A stretch of 42,727 nucleotides of DNA from a bacterium (GTDB taxonomy: Bacteria > Planctomycetota > Planctomycetia > Pirellulales > Pirellulaceae): positions 1 through 42,727 of the forward strand of contig JANSWS010000017.1 of assembly GCA_024743355.1 (NCBI GenBank), in the 5' to 3' direction. The notes under the pieces were generated by a model. That model searched no databases, was not told the DNA's origin, and saw only the letters and a list, made by a program, of their open reading frames with translations. A program made the translations under genes and the position numbers. The stretch's first letter is position 1. Each line of letters begins with the position of its first letter. Below, piece by piece: positions 1 to 9,161 of this stretch.

Positions 1-403
1 TCGAGCTGCCTTGCAACAGTGTGGCTTCGACATATTCCGCTACCTGTTCGGGAGTTTCAAAGTACTTCTCGTAGCAAGTGTCTTCGTCGTATTCACAATT
101 GTCTGTGGAGTATTCGCGACAAATCTCAGGTCGCGTTTCGTAGATTCCGCAGCGATTATCTGGCTGGAGGTGTTTGCAAGTAGTGTGTACCAGCAGATAC
201 CAGCTTTCCTCTTCCACGAACACGGTCGCGCGGTCGTGCAGCAGGAACCATCGCATGTAGTCGAAGTCCTTCACCGTATCGGGCGTATCGATGGGCAATG
301 CAAAGTACTTGCAACACTTTGCCGCACAATAGTCACACAGACAGTCGCCCGGCGGGACATCCTCCCGACGTACAGTATTGGGAATTGCTGCCAGGTTTCC
401 CAT
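1..403 (-). CDS. YkgJ-family cysteine-cluster protein (3' end outside window)
   Basis: The reverse strand encodes 134 residues from an ATG at 403 and runs off the window start, so the C-terminus is missing. Cysteines lie at about residues 21, 23, 26, 30, 31, 76, 85, 95, 103 and 110. They include the CxxCxxxCC cluster (23-31) and the RPEICR motif (91-96) typical of the YkgJ/UPF0153 putative Zn- or Fe-chelating family. A GGAGAA ribosome binding site sits 8 nt before the ATG. The exact function of this family is unknown; metal or Fe-S binding is inferred from the cysteines. The long plus-strand reading frame over the same bases shows no family motif and is a shadow. Confidence 0.85.
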   Translation of the reverse strand, partial: MGNLAAIPNTVRREDVPPGDCLCDYCAAKCCKYFALPIDTPDTVKDFDYMRWFLLHDRATVFVEEESWYLLVHTTCKHLQPDNRCGIYETRPEICREYSTDNCEYDEDTCYEKYFETPEQVAEYVEATLLQGSS

Positions 404-496
404 GAACACTTCTCCGGATTGAAAAGTCAGGTCCCTCTCACAGGTCCGACTGTGAAAGCTATTTCCCGCTCTCACGCCACAGGCACGTAGAACCTA

Positions 497-548
497 CCGA
501 AAACCCAATAGAACCGCAGCTCGCGCCAAAGCGGCTAATGGTTTTCGG
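497..548. repeat. 52-bp palindromic intergenic repeat, copy 1
   Basis: The element is bounded by the perfect 9-bp inverted arms CCGAAAACC and GGTTTTCGG. It is the same length as the element at 2579-2630 and matches it at about 45 of 52 positions. It lies between the divergent YkgJ and purU genes. It resembles a REP-type dispersed hairpin repeat. Confidence 0.75.
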
Positions 549-754
549 ACAGATTCGTGTGCTGCGGAAGCGGACTGCTGCATTTTAGCGTGAGTCGATA
601 TGATTAGTGAGCCCTCCGCAGCCTAACGCAGCGGGAATCGATGGATATTCGCGCGGCTACCCAAGCCTGCGATGCCAGCCGCTCCGACCTGCGTCGTCCC
701 GCCGTTACGACAGCGGGTGGCGAGTTTTGCAAATATGATTTCTGAAGGTCATCG

Positions 755-1618
755 ATGGAAATAGTTGTAACAGCCGTTGGTCCCGACAATGTTGGCTTGG
801 CTGACCCGATCATCCACCTGCTCACGGCTCAGGGTGGCAGTATTGCCGAGATTCAGATGTACGATCATGACGAGGCGCAAGTCTTTGCCATGATGTGTCG
901 TGCCAATATCGAACCCGGCGCATGGCAAACGATTCGGGAAGTGATGACCCAGATTGGACAGGATAAGGCTTTATCGATTCGTGTATGGTCTCCGGATCCG
1001 CCTGCCAGGCAAGGGCGACGAGCCAAGATCGCGATCTGTACTACCTATCAACAGGCAACGCCCCGCGCCGTTCTGCAGGCCGTGCAAGAAGGCGTCATTC
1101 AAGCCGATGTGGCCGTAATGATCGGCAATCGCCAACGCTGCGCCGGGCTTGCCGAGGAGTTCGACATTCCCTGGCATAATATCGGCGATTCGCAGGGAAT
1201 CTCCAATGACGACGAACTGGTCCAATTGCTGGACCGCTATGCCGTGGATTACGTGGTCTTAGCGCGCTACATGCGTATTCTGCCCCCGGATACTTGCTGG
1301 AAATTCGCCGGCGGGCGGATCATCAATCTGCACCATGGGCTACTCCCCGGCTTTCCGGGATTTCGGCCCTACCACGACGCGTTTGCAGCCCGCATGCTGA
1401 CCTTTGGCGCCACCTGCCATTTCATCATTCCCGAGTTGGACGCGGGGAATCAGACGATCAACCAACGGACGTTTTCCGTTGCGCCTGGCACCAAACTGGA
1501 TGAGATCATTGAAATCGGACAACAAGAAAATGAGCCGAAGTGCCTGGTCGAAGGCGTGCGACGTGTCGTTGATCGGGAGGTGAAACTACACTTTCATCGC
1601 ATTATCGCCAATAAATAG
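755..1618 (+). CDS. purU: PurU-like formyltetrahydrofolate deformylase
   Basis: The 287-residue protein has an N-terminal ACT domain (about 1-75) and a C-terminal formyltransferase fold (about 87-280), the architecture and length of PurU. PurU hydrolyses 10-formyl-tetrahydrofolate to formate and tetrahydrofolate in the cytoplasm. The catalytic triad of the fold appears as N191, H193 and D229, in the contexts INLHHG and PELDAGN. Two family-conserved spots differ: the usual HHS is HHG, and the usual DEGPI is DAGNQTI. The substrate could therefore deviate from the E. coli enzyme. The ATG at 755 has AAGGT 7 nt upstream. The nearby genes ftr and 5-formyl-THF cyclo-ligase also handle one-carbon units. 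Family assignment is firm, exact substrate less so. Confidence 0.88.
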   Translation: MEIVVTAVGPDNVGLADPIIHLLTAQGGSIAEIQMYDHDEAQVFAMMCRANIEPGAWQTIREVMTQIGQDKALSIRVWSPDPPARQGRRAKIAICTTYQQATPRAVLQAVQEGVIQADVAVMIGNRQRCAGLAEEFDIPWHNIGDSQGISNDDELVQLLDRYAVDYVVLARYMRILPPDTCWKFAGGRIINLHHGLLPGFPGFRPYHDAFAARMLTFGATCHFIIPELDAGNQTINQRTFSVAPGTKLDEIIEIGQQENEPKCLVEGVRRVVDREVKLHFHRIIANK

Positions 1619-1665
1619 GTGAGTTCCTAGTGCGAAAGCAAAAGCCTTCATCGGAGTTAAGCTGG

Positions 1666-2487
1666 CTAGCCGACGATGATGGCAATTGCCGTAAAGGCCG
1701 CAATCGCGATGACGGCTAGCAGGGTGATGATCACGTTGACCATCCCCAGGTAGTATCCGACTTGCACCAAGGAAGTATTTGTTGGATCCGTGATACCGTT
1801 GCGGATTTCCTGAAGCGCGGTGCCACCCCGCAGCCAGGCAATCAGCCCCGGGATCCAACTGATGGGAACGCAACCCAGCAAGAAGAAAATCCAGGACAGG
1901 ATTCCCATCGTCAGTATCAGTCCGCTGGGATCGCCTTTCTGAAATTGCAGACTGCCGCCGGACGGTGAGTAGGGAGAATTCCCGGGAGGGGACTGAGAAT
2001 ACGTGGACTGCGATGACGTTGCTGCGGAGGCGGTGTAGGATGCGTAGGGATTTGCGGCGGTTGGCCGAAACAAGTCCGCCGCTTGCCAGGGACCGTTTAC
2101 TCCCTGTCGAATGCGGTATCCCTGGCCGACCCGACCCTCTTCAAACCAGCGGTTCAGATTGCTGCGATCGACGGGTCCATATTGATCGCCGCTTGCCGTT
2201 TCCAACCAGAATTCGTCGACTATGTGATGGCTGCTCGCAACGCGATCGAGGGGCGATCCAGCAGTGGTGGCTGCCAGGCTGGGATGCGTTGATAGTTCGT
2301 CCGAAGTGGTCCCCAGTCCTGAATCGCCCATGGAACCAGAGGCTTGCATCGAGTCGTAAGATGCCGGGGTAAGCAAGGGGACGGTGTAGATCTGTCCGCA
2401 GGCGGGACAGCGTGCCTTTTTCCCCGCATGTTGATCATCGACGGCTAGTGTTTGTCCACATCCTGAGCATAGCGTTTCGATGGGCAT
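1666..2487 (-). CDS. Zinc-ribbon / GYF_2 (DUF4339) membrane protein
   Basis: This 273-residue protein starts with a zinc ribbon (C7, C10, C27, C30; CSGC and CPAC knuckles). A serine/threonine-rich spacer follows, then a GYF_2/DUF4339 domain at about 92-141 with the YGPV core. After a low-complexity SYT/QSP linker come two hydrophobic blocks (about 188-217 and 245-272) in a DUF4190-like C-terminal membrane module. This domain order is common in planctomycetes and its function is unknown. A cytoplasmic zinc ribbon and GYF_2 domain with a membrane anchor is the likely topology. It lies downstream of ftr in the same direction, but 192 nt of repeats intervene, so co-transcription is uncertain. Confidence 0.8.
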   Translation of the reverse strand: MPIETLCSGCGQTLAVDDQHAGKKARCPACGQIYTVPLLTPASYDSMQASGSMGDSGLGTTSDELSTHPSLAATTAGSPLDRVASSHHIVDEFWLETASGDQYGPVDRSNLNRWFEEGRVGQGYRIRQGVNGPWQAADLFRPTAANPYASYTASAATSSQSTYSQSPPGNSPYSPSGGSLQFQKGDPSGLILTMGILSWIFFLLGCVPISWIPGLIAWLRGGTALQEIRNGITDPTNTSLVQVGYYLGMVNVIITLLAVIAIAAFTAIAIIVG

Positions 2488-2540
2488 AGGCTGGCTCTAT
2501 TTGTCTTATTTGGTGATTGGCAGCTTCGCCACGGCTTTAA

Positions 2541-2690
2541 GACTCTGGTCTATTAGGTCTGGTCTCTTCGGAGCCTATCCGAAAACCGAAGAGAACCGCG
2601 GCTAACGCCAAGGCGGCTAACGGTTTTCGGATGTTCTTGGACTGGTCTCTTAGCGTCTGCTCTCTTAGGTACTGGTCTCTTAGGTCTGGG
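2541..2690. repeat. Degenerate CTGGTCTCTTAG tandem repeat with nested 52-bp palindrome
   Basis: Imperfect copies of CTGGTCTCTTAG/GGTCT fill 2541-2573 and 2642-2690. Between them sits a second copy of the 52-bp element (2579-2630), with perfect 10-bp arms CCGAAAACCG and CGGTTTTCGG. The layout looks as if the palindrome had inserted into a short tandem array. The array runs into the last codons and TAA stop of ftr (2680-2682). Confidence 0.65.
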
Positions 2691-3612
2691 GTTGGCGATC
2701 GGGATGCAGGTAGATGAAACTCTTGCCCAATCGGCCTGCGTAGTTACCGGCTGATATTTTGATTAAACCTGGGGAGTTCCAAGAACGGTCGATTGCCGCA
2801 TAGGTGGCGGTGGCGACACTTTCCAATGAACTGCCATTGATTACGATTTCCATAATCGAGCTCACGCCTTCCGGCACACGGGACTGTACCGAGGGCGAGC
2901 CCTTCAAGGTTGGACAATATTCCGCAAAGGTACTGGCGATCAAAAAGCTGTAGCGGCTGCCCGCCTTGGAGGCACTGGCCGCGATGCCACCTGGGAAAGT
3001 CAGGACACTGTCGTCGCATTCATTCACGGCCTCTACCGCTCGCTCCGCGGCCGCGATGGCATGATCCTCGGAATCCGCCATGAACCACAGATTTCCTCCC
3101 ATGACCCCGTCTGAGAATCCGAAGCGACGCGTCAGGTAAAATTCACCGCCCATGGTTGGGATAACCCAGCCCTTCGTACCGTGCCTGGCGTCTCGGAACT
3201 GGTGACCGTCTCCAAAAAAAGCGACCTTCCTCCCCAGCTTGAAGTAATTCTCAGTATCCAACCGGTTGAAGCAGCGAGCCGTGGGGCATGTCAACACGTT
3301 CTGACTGATTCTGGCCAACAGAACTTTCTCCAGATGCTGTTCTCGGTCCTTGCGAAACCTGGGCACGTGCACTTGGATTACGGCTCCCAGGCGACCGTCA
3401 GGAGTTTCCTGACCAGCCGAGGTGCCGTCCAAAATTCGAGAAACGCCGGCTTCACTGTCACACAGGATAGTGCTGCTGGCATGCCCCGTAACCGCATGAC
3501 AACAGTGATCGAGCCAGGTCCGGTCTCGAGCAGTTACCAGGAATTCCGCGTAAATACTGCGAAATCCTTCCGCGTAAGTGTCTTCGACAATTGCGTTGCG
3601 ATCTTGGGACAT
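2680..3612 (-). CDS. ftr: Formylmethanofuran:tetrahydromethanopterin formyltransferase
   Basis: The enzyme moves a formyl group between (formyl)methanofuran and tetrahydromethanopterin (H4MPT). In bacteria it is FhcD, part of the Fhc complex that turns formyl-H4MPT into formate. The protein aligns by eye along its whole length with archaeal Ftr. Shared blocks are VEDTYAEGF (9-17), the SEAGV region, FFGDGHQ, GVMGGN, FPGGIAASASKAGS, EYCPT, EIVING and ISAGNYAGRLG. The ATG at 3612 gives 310 residues, near the usual ~300. A longer TTG-initiated reading (3666) adds 18 residues without family similarity. It lies 75 nt after the 5-formyl-THF cyclo-ligase gene on the same strand, a likely operon. Planctomycetes are among the few bacterial groups known to carry H4MPT one-carbon genes. 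Confidence 0.92.
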   Translation of the reverse strand: MSQDRNAIVEDTYAEGFRSIYAEFLVTARDRTWLDHCCHAVTGHASSTILCDSEAGVSRILDGTSAGQETPDGRLGAVIQVHVPRFRKDREQHLEKVLLARISQNVLTCPTARCFNRLDTENYFKLGRKVAFFGDGHQFRDARHGTKGWVIPTMGGEFYLTRRFGFSDGVMGGNLWFMADSEDHAIAAAERAVEAVNECDDSVLTFPGGIAASASKAGSRYSFLIASTFAEYCPTLKGSPSVQSRVPEGVSSIMEIVINGSSLESVATATYAAIDRSWNSPGLIKISAGNYAGRLGKSFIYLHPDRQPQT

Positions 3613-3687
3613 GTATTCAGCTAATTTGTGCGAGTTAGAAGGAAGCCAGGCTGCCTTGCTGGGCAAGCGTCGCCAGCGCCGGTGCCA

Positions 3688-4314
3688 TCACGCCGTGGAC
3701 GGTCCAGTGCGTCCTCGCCCTTGGTAGGTAGCGGCCTCCGTAACGACCTTGTCCATGTAGATGTCATGCGCTTCACAGGGGATCTCTGGGAATAGCTGAC
3801 ACTCGAAGGCGAGTGCAACCAGCGGCGTGGTGGCGGGCGCGTGCTCGAGAAGTTTGTCGTAATATCCCTTGCCGTGCCCCGTTCGGCCACCATTGCGATC
3901 AAAGGCCACTCCGGGCACCATGATCAAATCGAGATCCTGCGGCGTCAGCCGCTTCTCAGGCACTTGTCGCAAGTCCTGACGTGGCTCGAGGATCTTGTAC
4001 ATGCCGATTTCCAACTCATCCATGGATTCCAGGTGAAACAACTCCAACTCTCCGTCAACGCAGTAGGGGATTACGATCCGCTTGTCGCCTTGGATTGCCT
4101 CGGGCAATGCGTGCCGCGTCCTGACTTCGTCGCGGACATCCACGTAAAACATCACGGTTTGGGATGCTGCGTATTCTGGCAGCGCCATGAAGTTGGACAC
4201 GATCTTCTGGCTGACTTCATCCTTGTTGGGCTGCTCCCGTCGATTGGCATGCGCCGCTTTACGGATGTTATCTTTCAGCGTTGCTGTTTCTGTGCGTGAT
4301 TCAGACTGATTCAT
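3688..4314 (-). CDS. 5-formyltetrahydrofolate cyclo-ligase
   Basis: This 208-residue enzyme converts 5-formyl-tetrahydrofolate to 5,10-methenyl-tetrahydrofolate using ATP, rescuing a dead-end folate. The signature block is present near the C-terminus: VPGVAFDRNGGRTGHGKGYY, followed by DKLL. So are the N-terminal KDNIRKAA region and the MFYVDVRDEV segment. The ATG at 4314 gives the normal family length. A TTG start at 4416 would add 34 residues of no recognised similarity. With ftr downstream and purU nearby it makes a small one-carbon neighbourhood that handles formyl groups on both folate and H4MPT. Confidence 0.9.
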   Translation of the reverse strand: MNQSESRTETATLKDNIRKAAHANRREQPNKDEVSQKIVSNFMALPEYAASQTVMFYVDVRDEVRTRHALPEAIQGDKRIVIPYCVDGELELFHLESMDELEIGMYKILEPRQDLRQVPEKRLTPQDLDLIMVPGVAFDRNGGRTGHGKGYYDKLLEHAPATTPLVALAFECQLFPEIPCEAHDIYMDKVVTEAATYQGRGRTGPSTA

Positions 4315-4720
4315 GGATAAATCGAGAAAGGCTAAAGAAGGCAGCGGAAGATTTGTCCACAGTCCCGCTGTGTGCAGCTTCCGCCCGTTTGTTTGCAATG
4401 TATGGTCTATTGTCAATACCGTTCAATGGATTAGCCGAAAAGCGTTAGCCTCGGGTGCCGCCGTATGGACTTCTTGTGGAAAACGCTCTACCAAGAAAAC
4501 AGGCGGCGGACCGTATTGAAGGGTATTGGGCCTAGCGTACCGTGTCCAAGAGTTTACCAGCCGCCCGCCCACAGGTCAGGTAGGCCAACGCGGAGTGGCT
4601 GGGGAAGTTGGGAAATGCACTCAGGATAAAACACGTCGCTGTCGACAAAAAGTCGCCACACAGTCGCCGTATGGTACGGAGCTCAGCCAGAAAAAGCTGC
4701 CGTTCGCGCGGGCGGCGTGC
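4315..4720. other. Gene-free interval with partial TTAGCC/GCGTTAGCC repeat
   Basis: No convincing gene was found between the cyclo-ligase start and the double-sulfatase stop. Around 4431-4456 the motifs TTAGCC and GCGTTAGCC recur, resembling the cores of the repeats at 497-548, 2579-2630 and 26414-26446. No clear terminator hairpin was recognised for the sulfatase operon that ends here. Confidence 0.45.
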
Positions 4721-7681
4721 CTACCGCTGAAGGCTACTCTCGTCCTCTTCAAGTTGCCTGCTGCCTTCAAAAGGCCCCCACTGGACGCGTTTCTCGTACT
4801 CCGGCGAGTTCCTGTAGGCGTCAGCGTCATAGTTCGGATTGATTTTCGGAATGCGGGCGCCGACTTTCTCGAAGTACCCCATCATCTCATGATAAAGGCG
4901 GCGGTGTTCATCCGGGCGTGTTGACGCGATGTTGTGGGCTTCACCCATATCGTCATTTAGGTCGAAGAGCATCGGGATGTCTGGTCGCTCGTAGAAATGC
5001 AGCAGCTTGCGACTACCCGAGACGACGGCGGAATGCGGCAGGCTGGTACGGTAGTGCGGGTAGTGAAAATAGAGATTTCGCTTCAGGAAAGCCTCGGTCG
5101 GCGGCTTCCCTGTCATGTAAGATGCGAGACTGACACCGTCGATGTTCTTCAGTGTGGACGGATCACCACCGGCCCACTCGACGAAGGTTGGCAGGAAGTC
5201 GTAATTGACGACATTAGCGTTGAATACCGAGCCTGCCGAGATGCCGGGCCCTCGGACGATCATGGGAACACGGATGCCGCCCTGCCAGACCCACCACTTG
5301 GCGGCGTGGTGCGGCTGTGTCAGCCCCTGCGTCAACTGGAGTTCCTTGTGACGGTAACCGTTATCCGATACTAACACGACATACGTATTGTCCTCGATTC
5401 CCAGCTCGCTAATTCGGTTAAGCACGGCTCCGATGCGTCCGTCGAGGTCTTCGCCCATGCCCAGCCAGATGGCCGGATCCTCCTTGCGTTTCACGGTCTC
5501 GGCCGTCTTACCGATGTTCCGGTAGTAAGCCTGCACAAGTGGGTGTCGCGCGTATTTCTCGCGTGTGGCTGGCAGGCATTCGCGACCTTCGTGCATCGCG
5601 TAGTGGGAGATCTGCAAATAAAACGGCTGGCCGGCTTCAGCCTGCTCACTTATGAAACTAAGCGCTTTGTCGGTGACACTGAACATCAGCTTGGGATCGG
5701 TCAGGTCGTCCGGTAGACGTTGGTTTGCACCGGCGGGGAGCGTGTTGCCTGGGGTGTTACTGGTGTCGCCATCGTGCAGCACATAGCCCTCGTCCCCGGG
5801 ATCGCCGCGCATGTGCCATTTGCCAATGTGGGCGCTGACATAACCGAGCGGCTTTAGGGCTTCGGGGATCGTGACCGCGTCGCTGTCAAGCGTCATGTCT
5901 GAAACGCAGGGAATTACTGGGAAGTCGGGGTAGCCTCTTTCGTCGAAGTAGTCCTGTCCGCGGTCATTCATGAACACAGTAAAACCACTCCGCGGCGAGG
6001 ACTGTCCGGTCTGCACGCAAACTCGCGACGGTGAACACTGCGGCGACGCATACGCGTTGGTGAACTTCATTCCCTCGCGAGCCAGTCGCTCAACATTTGG
6101 CATCTGCAAGATCGGCATCCGCGAGTTTGCAATGCCGTCATTCATGGGGACTGGCGAGCCGTTCCAGGCCCAGTCGTCGATAAACAGCAGCACGATGTTG
6201 GGCTTCGCGGTGTTACCTGTCTTTTTGTTGCGCTTAGGCTTTGGCTTGCGGGGTGTTGAATTGACGGCACCGGCCTGCCGACTCGGCAAGGGCTCGATGA
6301 TTTCTTCTTCTGGTGGAAGCAGTCCCACGAGCCTCGTTTTCAATGGCGCAAATTGCGGATTGCTTGTTTGATTCGTCCATTCATGAGGGTCGCTCTGGCG
6401 ATCATATAGTTCGCTGCTACCGTCCCAGTAGCGGATGAACCGTGCGGTCTCAGTGCGCACAGACATGTGCCCGTCGTAGACAGTGATTGCCGGTTGAGAC
6501 CGCGGGGCTCGAACGTCTTTCAGTAATGGCAGCAAGGAATGCCCGTCGAGATGATTCGGCTTTTCCATGCCTGTCAGATCCACTAGGGTCGGGTAAATGT
6601 CGAGTAGAGACACCGGCCGCGTGCAGATTTGATTGGGCTGAGTCACTCCTGGTACACGCCACATCATCACGCTGTCAGTCGCTTCTTCCCACAGCGTCCC
6701 CTTCGTCCAGTTCTGTTTCTCGCCGAGATGAAACCCGTGGTCGCTGATCAGGATCACGATGGTGTTGTCACGGTGCGGGCTTTCGTCGAGTGCCTTGAGG
6801 ACTCGTCCCATGTGGACGTCGGAGAAAGTGACACTGGCCAGGTAACCGCGGATCGCTTCCTTGACCAGACCCTTGTCGCGGACTTGCTCATCCCAGCCGA
6901 GGTTGACCAGATGCTGGCCAAAATCAGGAACGTCGTTCAGATCGTCGGCCTTGATCGGTGGTAGCTCGATCTCATCTAGCGGATAAAGGTCGAGATACTT
7001 CTGCGGGACGTACCACGGATAGTGCGGATGAAACAGACCGCAAGCGATGAAGAATGGCTTGTCGTGTTTTCGCGCAAGTGCTTCGATTGCGGCGTCGGCC
7101 AGCCGCTTGTCGCTCATTTCGTTTTCGTTGAGGTGAGTCGCTCCCCAATCGCGCTCCGTGAGCTTGCCACCGGCGCTTTGAGCAATGCCGTTGAGTGGAG
7201 CAGCTGGCGGCGGCGGAGTTCGTTTGTGGTTCATCGATGCGTTGTACTTCACGCCGGTGTCGTATCCGTGCGTTACCTTGCCGAACGAACCGATCCAGTA
7301 CCCCTGATCCTGAAATGTCCTGAACAACGAAGGAACGTCCTGTAGGACTTTGCTGTCGCCGACCTGGACTCCGTTGCGCGACACGCCCGATTTCCAGGGC
7401 GCGACTCCCGAAAGGAACGCCGTCCGGGAAGGCGAGCAAACTGGGCTGGCCGTATAGGCGTTGTGAAACAGCACGCCCTGTTTCGCCAGCCGCTGGATGT
7501 TCGGAGCGACAACCTTGCCCGAGTAGCGAGTGGGATCTTCAAGCAACCATGTGTTGAGATCGTCCACGATCAGCAGCAGAACGTTCATCGGCTTATCCGG
7601 CTCTGCCGCTGCGCAGGCCGATTGTGTGGAAAGCGACATGATCGCGCCGGCGACGATTGATAGTACGAGTGTAAAACGCAT
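4721..7681 (-). CDS. Tandem double sulfatase (two type-I sulfatase domains)
   Basis: The 986-residue protein has a signal peptide (about 1-25) and two complete type-I sulfatase domains. Each has its own formylglycine motif: C82 in CSPSR and C549 in CSPSR. Domain 1 (about 31-460) looks like the iduronate-2-sulfatase group, with metal-binding VDDLN, the [13 protein letters not shown] block, [12 protein letters not shown] and ELYD. Domain 2 (about 494-960) starts with [10 protein letters not shown] and has [18 protein letters not shown] and [14 protein letters not shown] basic, proline-rich linker (about 463-492, KPKPKRNKK) joins them. Both cysteines would be oxidised to formylglycine by a sulfatase-modifying enzyme encoded elsewhere. 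Secreted or periplasmic action on sulfated glycans is inferred. The gene lies 51 nt after DUF1501 and is the last gene of the locus. The linker is read in one frame, with no sign of a sequencing frameshift. Confidence 0.9.
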   Translation of the reverse strand: MRFTLVLSIVAGAIMSLSTQSACAAAEPDKPMNVLLLIVDDLNTWLLEDPTRYSGKVVAPNIQRLAKQGVLFHNAYTASPVCSPSRTAFLSGVAPWKSGVSRNGVQVGDSKVLQDVPSLFRTFQDQGYWIGSFGKVTHGYDTGVKYNASMNHKRTPPPPAAPLNGIAQSAGGKLTERDWGATHLNENEMSDKRLADAAIEALARKHDKPFFIACGLFHPHYPWYVPQKYLDLYPLDEIELPPIKADDLNDVPDFGQHLVNLGWDEQVRDKGLVKEAIRGYLASVTFSDVHMGRVLKALDESPHRDNTIVILISDHGFHLGEKQNWTKGTLWEEATDSVMMWRVPGVTQPNQICTRPVSLLDIYPTLVDLTGMEKPNHLDGHSLLPLLKDVRAPRSQPAITVYDGHMSVRTETARFIRYWDGSSELYDRQSDPHEWTNQTSNPQFAPLKTRLVGLLPPEEEIIEPLPSRQAGAVNSTPRKPKPKRNKKTGNTAKPNIVLLFIDDWAWNGSPVPMNDGIANSRMPILQMPNVERLAREGMKFTNAYASPQCSPSRVCVQTGQSSPRSGFTVFMNDRGQDYFDERGYPDFPVIPCVSDMTLDSDAVTIPEALKPLGYVSAHIGKWHMRGDPGDEGYVLHDGDTSNTPGNTLPAGANQRLPDDLTDPKLMFSVTDKALSFISEQAEAGQPFYLQISHYAMHEGRECLPATREKYARHPLVQAYYRNIGKTAETVKRKEDPAIWLGMGEDLDGRIGAVLNRISELGIEDNTYVVLVSDNGYRHKELQLTQGLTQPHHAAKWWVWQGGIRVPMIVRGPGISAGSVFNANVVNYDFLPTFVEWAGGDPSTLKNIDGVSLASYMTGKPPTEAFLKRNLYFHYPHYRTSLPHSAVVSGSRKLLHFYERPDIPMLFDLNDDMGEAHNIASTRPDEHRRLYHEMMGYFEKVGARIPKINPNYDADAYRNSPEYEKRVQWGPFEGSRQLEEDESSLQR

Positions 7682-7732
7682 CTACTGTCTGTCCTTTTCC
7701 TCTTACTCTTCTGTGATCAGTGCTGCTTGCAC

Positions 7733-9127
7733 TTACGCGATCAGTTTCTCAATGACCTTGCCGCCGAACTGGCTGAGCTGTTTGAAGCGTCCGGCGTGGT
7801 AATACGTCAATTTGTTGTCATCTAGCCCCAGCAGCCTGAGCAGCGTGACGTGGAAGTCACGGACATGGTGGACATCCTCAACGGCTGTCATGCCGGTTTC
7901 GTCGGTGGCTCCGATTGTGTGGCCCGCATTGCAGCCACCGCCAGCCAGCCAGATGGTCATGGCGTTGGGATTATGGTCGCGTCCGTAGGCTGTACCACCT
8001 CGAACACCATTGTCGGGCGTTCGTCCGAATTCTCCGCACCACACGATAAGCGTGCTGTCCAGCAAGCCACGGGCTTTCAGATCGGTGATCAGGGCGGCAA
8101 TCGGTTGATCAACTCCGCGAACAAGATTCCCATGCGCGCGTTCGATGTAGTCGTGACTGTCCCAGGTGCCATTGTAGAGCTGCACGAATCGAACGCCTTT
8201 TTCGACCATCTTGCGTGCCAATAGACATTTGCGTCCGAACGCATCGGTCGCGTCGTTGCCGATGCCGTACATCGAACGGGTTTTCTGAGTCTCACCGGAC
8301 AAGTCGATCGCATCGGGGACTTCCGTCTGCATCCGAAAAGCCAGTTCATAGCTTTCAATTCGGGCTGACAACTCCTGGTGCTCGGGATATTCCTGAGCAT
8401 GACGCTGGTTCATGCGGGCGAGCAGATCCAGGTTGCGGCGTTGGCGATCGGGGGTTATATGCTTCGGGGGCTGCAGATCAAGGATGGGCGATCCGGTCGG
8501 GCGTAAGGGCGTGCCTTGATAGAAAGCCGGCAGGTAACCGTTGCTCCAGTTGGCCGCTCCGCCTTGTGGATACGACACTTCCGGCAAAACCAGAAAGCCG
8601 GGGAGATCTTGATTGACCGATCCCAGGCCGTAAGTAACCCACGCCCCAATCCCAGGATCACCACCAAAGCGATTGCCACAGTTCATCTGATACATTGCGG
8701 TCGGGTGGTTCACACTGTCGACCTGGCAACCCCGAAAGAAACACAACTCGTCGGCGACCGTTGCCAGGTGTTCCCAGTTGTCAGCCATGGTGGCCCCGCT
8801 TTGTCCATGTTTGCGGAACTTGAATGGGCTTTGCACATAGTAGCGCTTGCCGCTTTCCATCGCGGACTTCTGCTCGCCTTCGCGCACGAATTCTTGAAGG
8901 TGCAAATCCTTCAGCTTGGGCTTGGGATCGAACGTGTCGATGTGCGATGGACCACCTTCCATCATCAGGAAGATGCAGTTTTTGGCTTTGGCGGGAAAGT
9001 GGCCGTTGCACGGCGCGAGCGGCTTTTGCTTTTCATCGGCCGACGTGTCCTCCGCAAGTAAGGACAACAACGCAACCGCCCCCAGGGACGCGCCCAGCCC
9101 ATGCATAAATTCTCGGCGGTTGTTCAT
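7733..9127 (-). CDS. DUF1501 protein with Tat signal
   Basis: The 464-residue protein starts with a twin-arginine signal (NNRREFMHGLGASLGAVAL). It shows DUF1501 blocks: FLMMEGGPSHIDTFDPKP, GSVNQDLPGFLVL, WDSHDYIERAH, WCGEFGRTPDN and GRDHNPNAMTIWLAGGG. DUF1501 proteins are alkaline-phosphatase-superfamily-like and distantly related to sulfatases. In planctomycetes they usually accompany a PSCyt1/DUF1549/DUF1553 partner, as here, two genes upstream. Their biochemical role is not established. Tat export suggests a folded or cofactor-bearing protein in the periplasm. It lies 34 nt after the sulfatase-esterase gene and 51 nt before the double sulfatase, so it is probably co-transcribed with both. 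Confidence 0.9.
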   Translation of the reverse strand: MNNRREFMHGLGASLGAVALLSLLAEDTSADEKQKPLAPCNGHFPAKAKNCIFLMMEGGPSHIDTFDPKPKLKDLHLQEFVREGEQKSAMESGKRYYVQSPFKFRKHGQSGATMADNWEHLATVADELCFFRGCQVDSVNHPTAMYQMNCGNRFGGDPGIGAWVTYGLGSVNQDLPGFLVLPEVSYPQGGAANWSNGYLPAFYQGTPLRPTGSPILDLQPPKHITPDRQRRNLDLLARMNQRHAQEYPEHQELSARIESYELAFRMQTEVPDAIDLSGETQKTRSMYGIGNDATDAFGRKCLLARKMVEKGVRFVQLYNGTWDSHDYIERAHGNLVRGVDQPIAALITDLKARGLLDSTLIVWCGEFGRTPDNGVRGGTAYGRDHNPNAMTIWLAGGGCNAGHTIGATDETGMTAVEDVHHVRDFHVTLLRLLGLDDNKLTYYHAGRFKQLSQFGGKVIEKLIA

Positions 9128-9161
9128 ATCCTCGTCTCCACGCCAGTTAGTCGATAGGTAT

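Noticed and set aside
11-490. 159-codon plus-strand open frame
   Set aside because: The opposite strand reads a YkgJ-type cysteine-cluster protein with a good ribosome binding site; the plus frame has no family motif.
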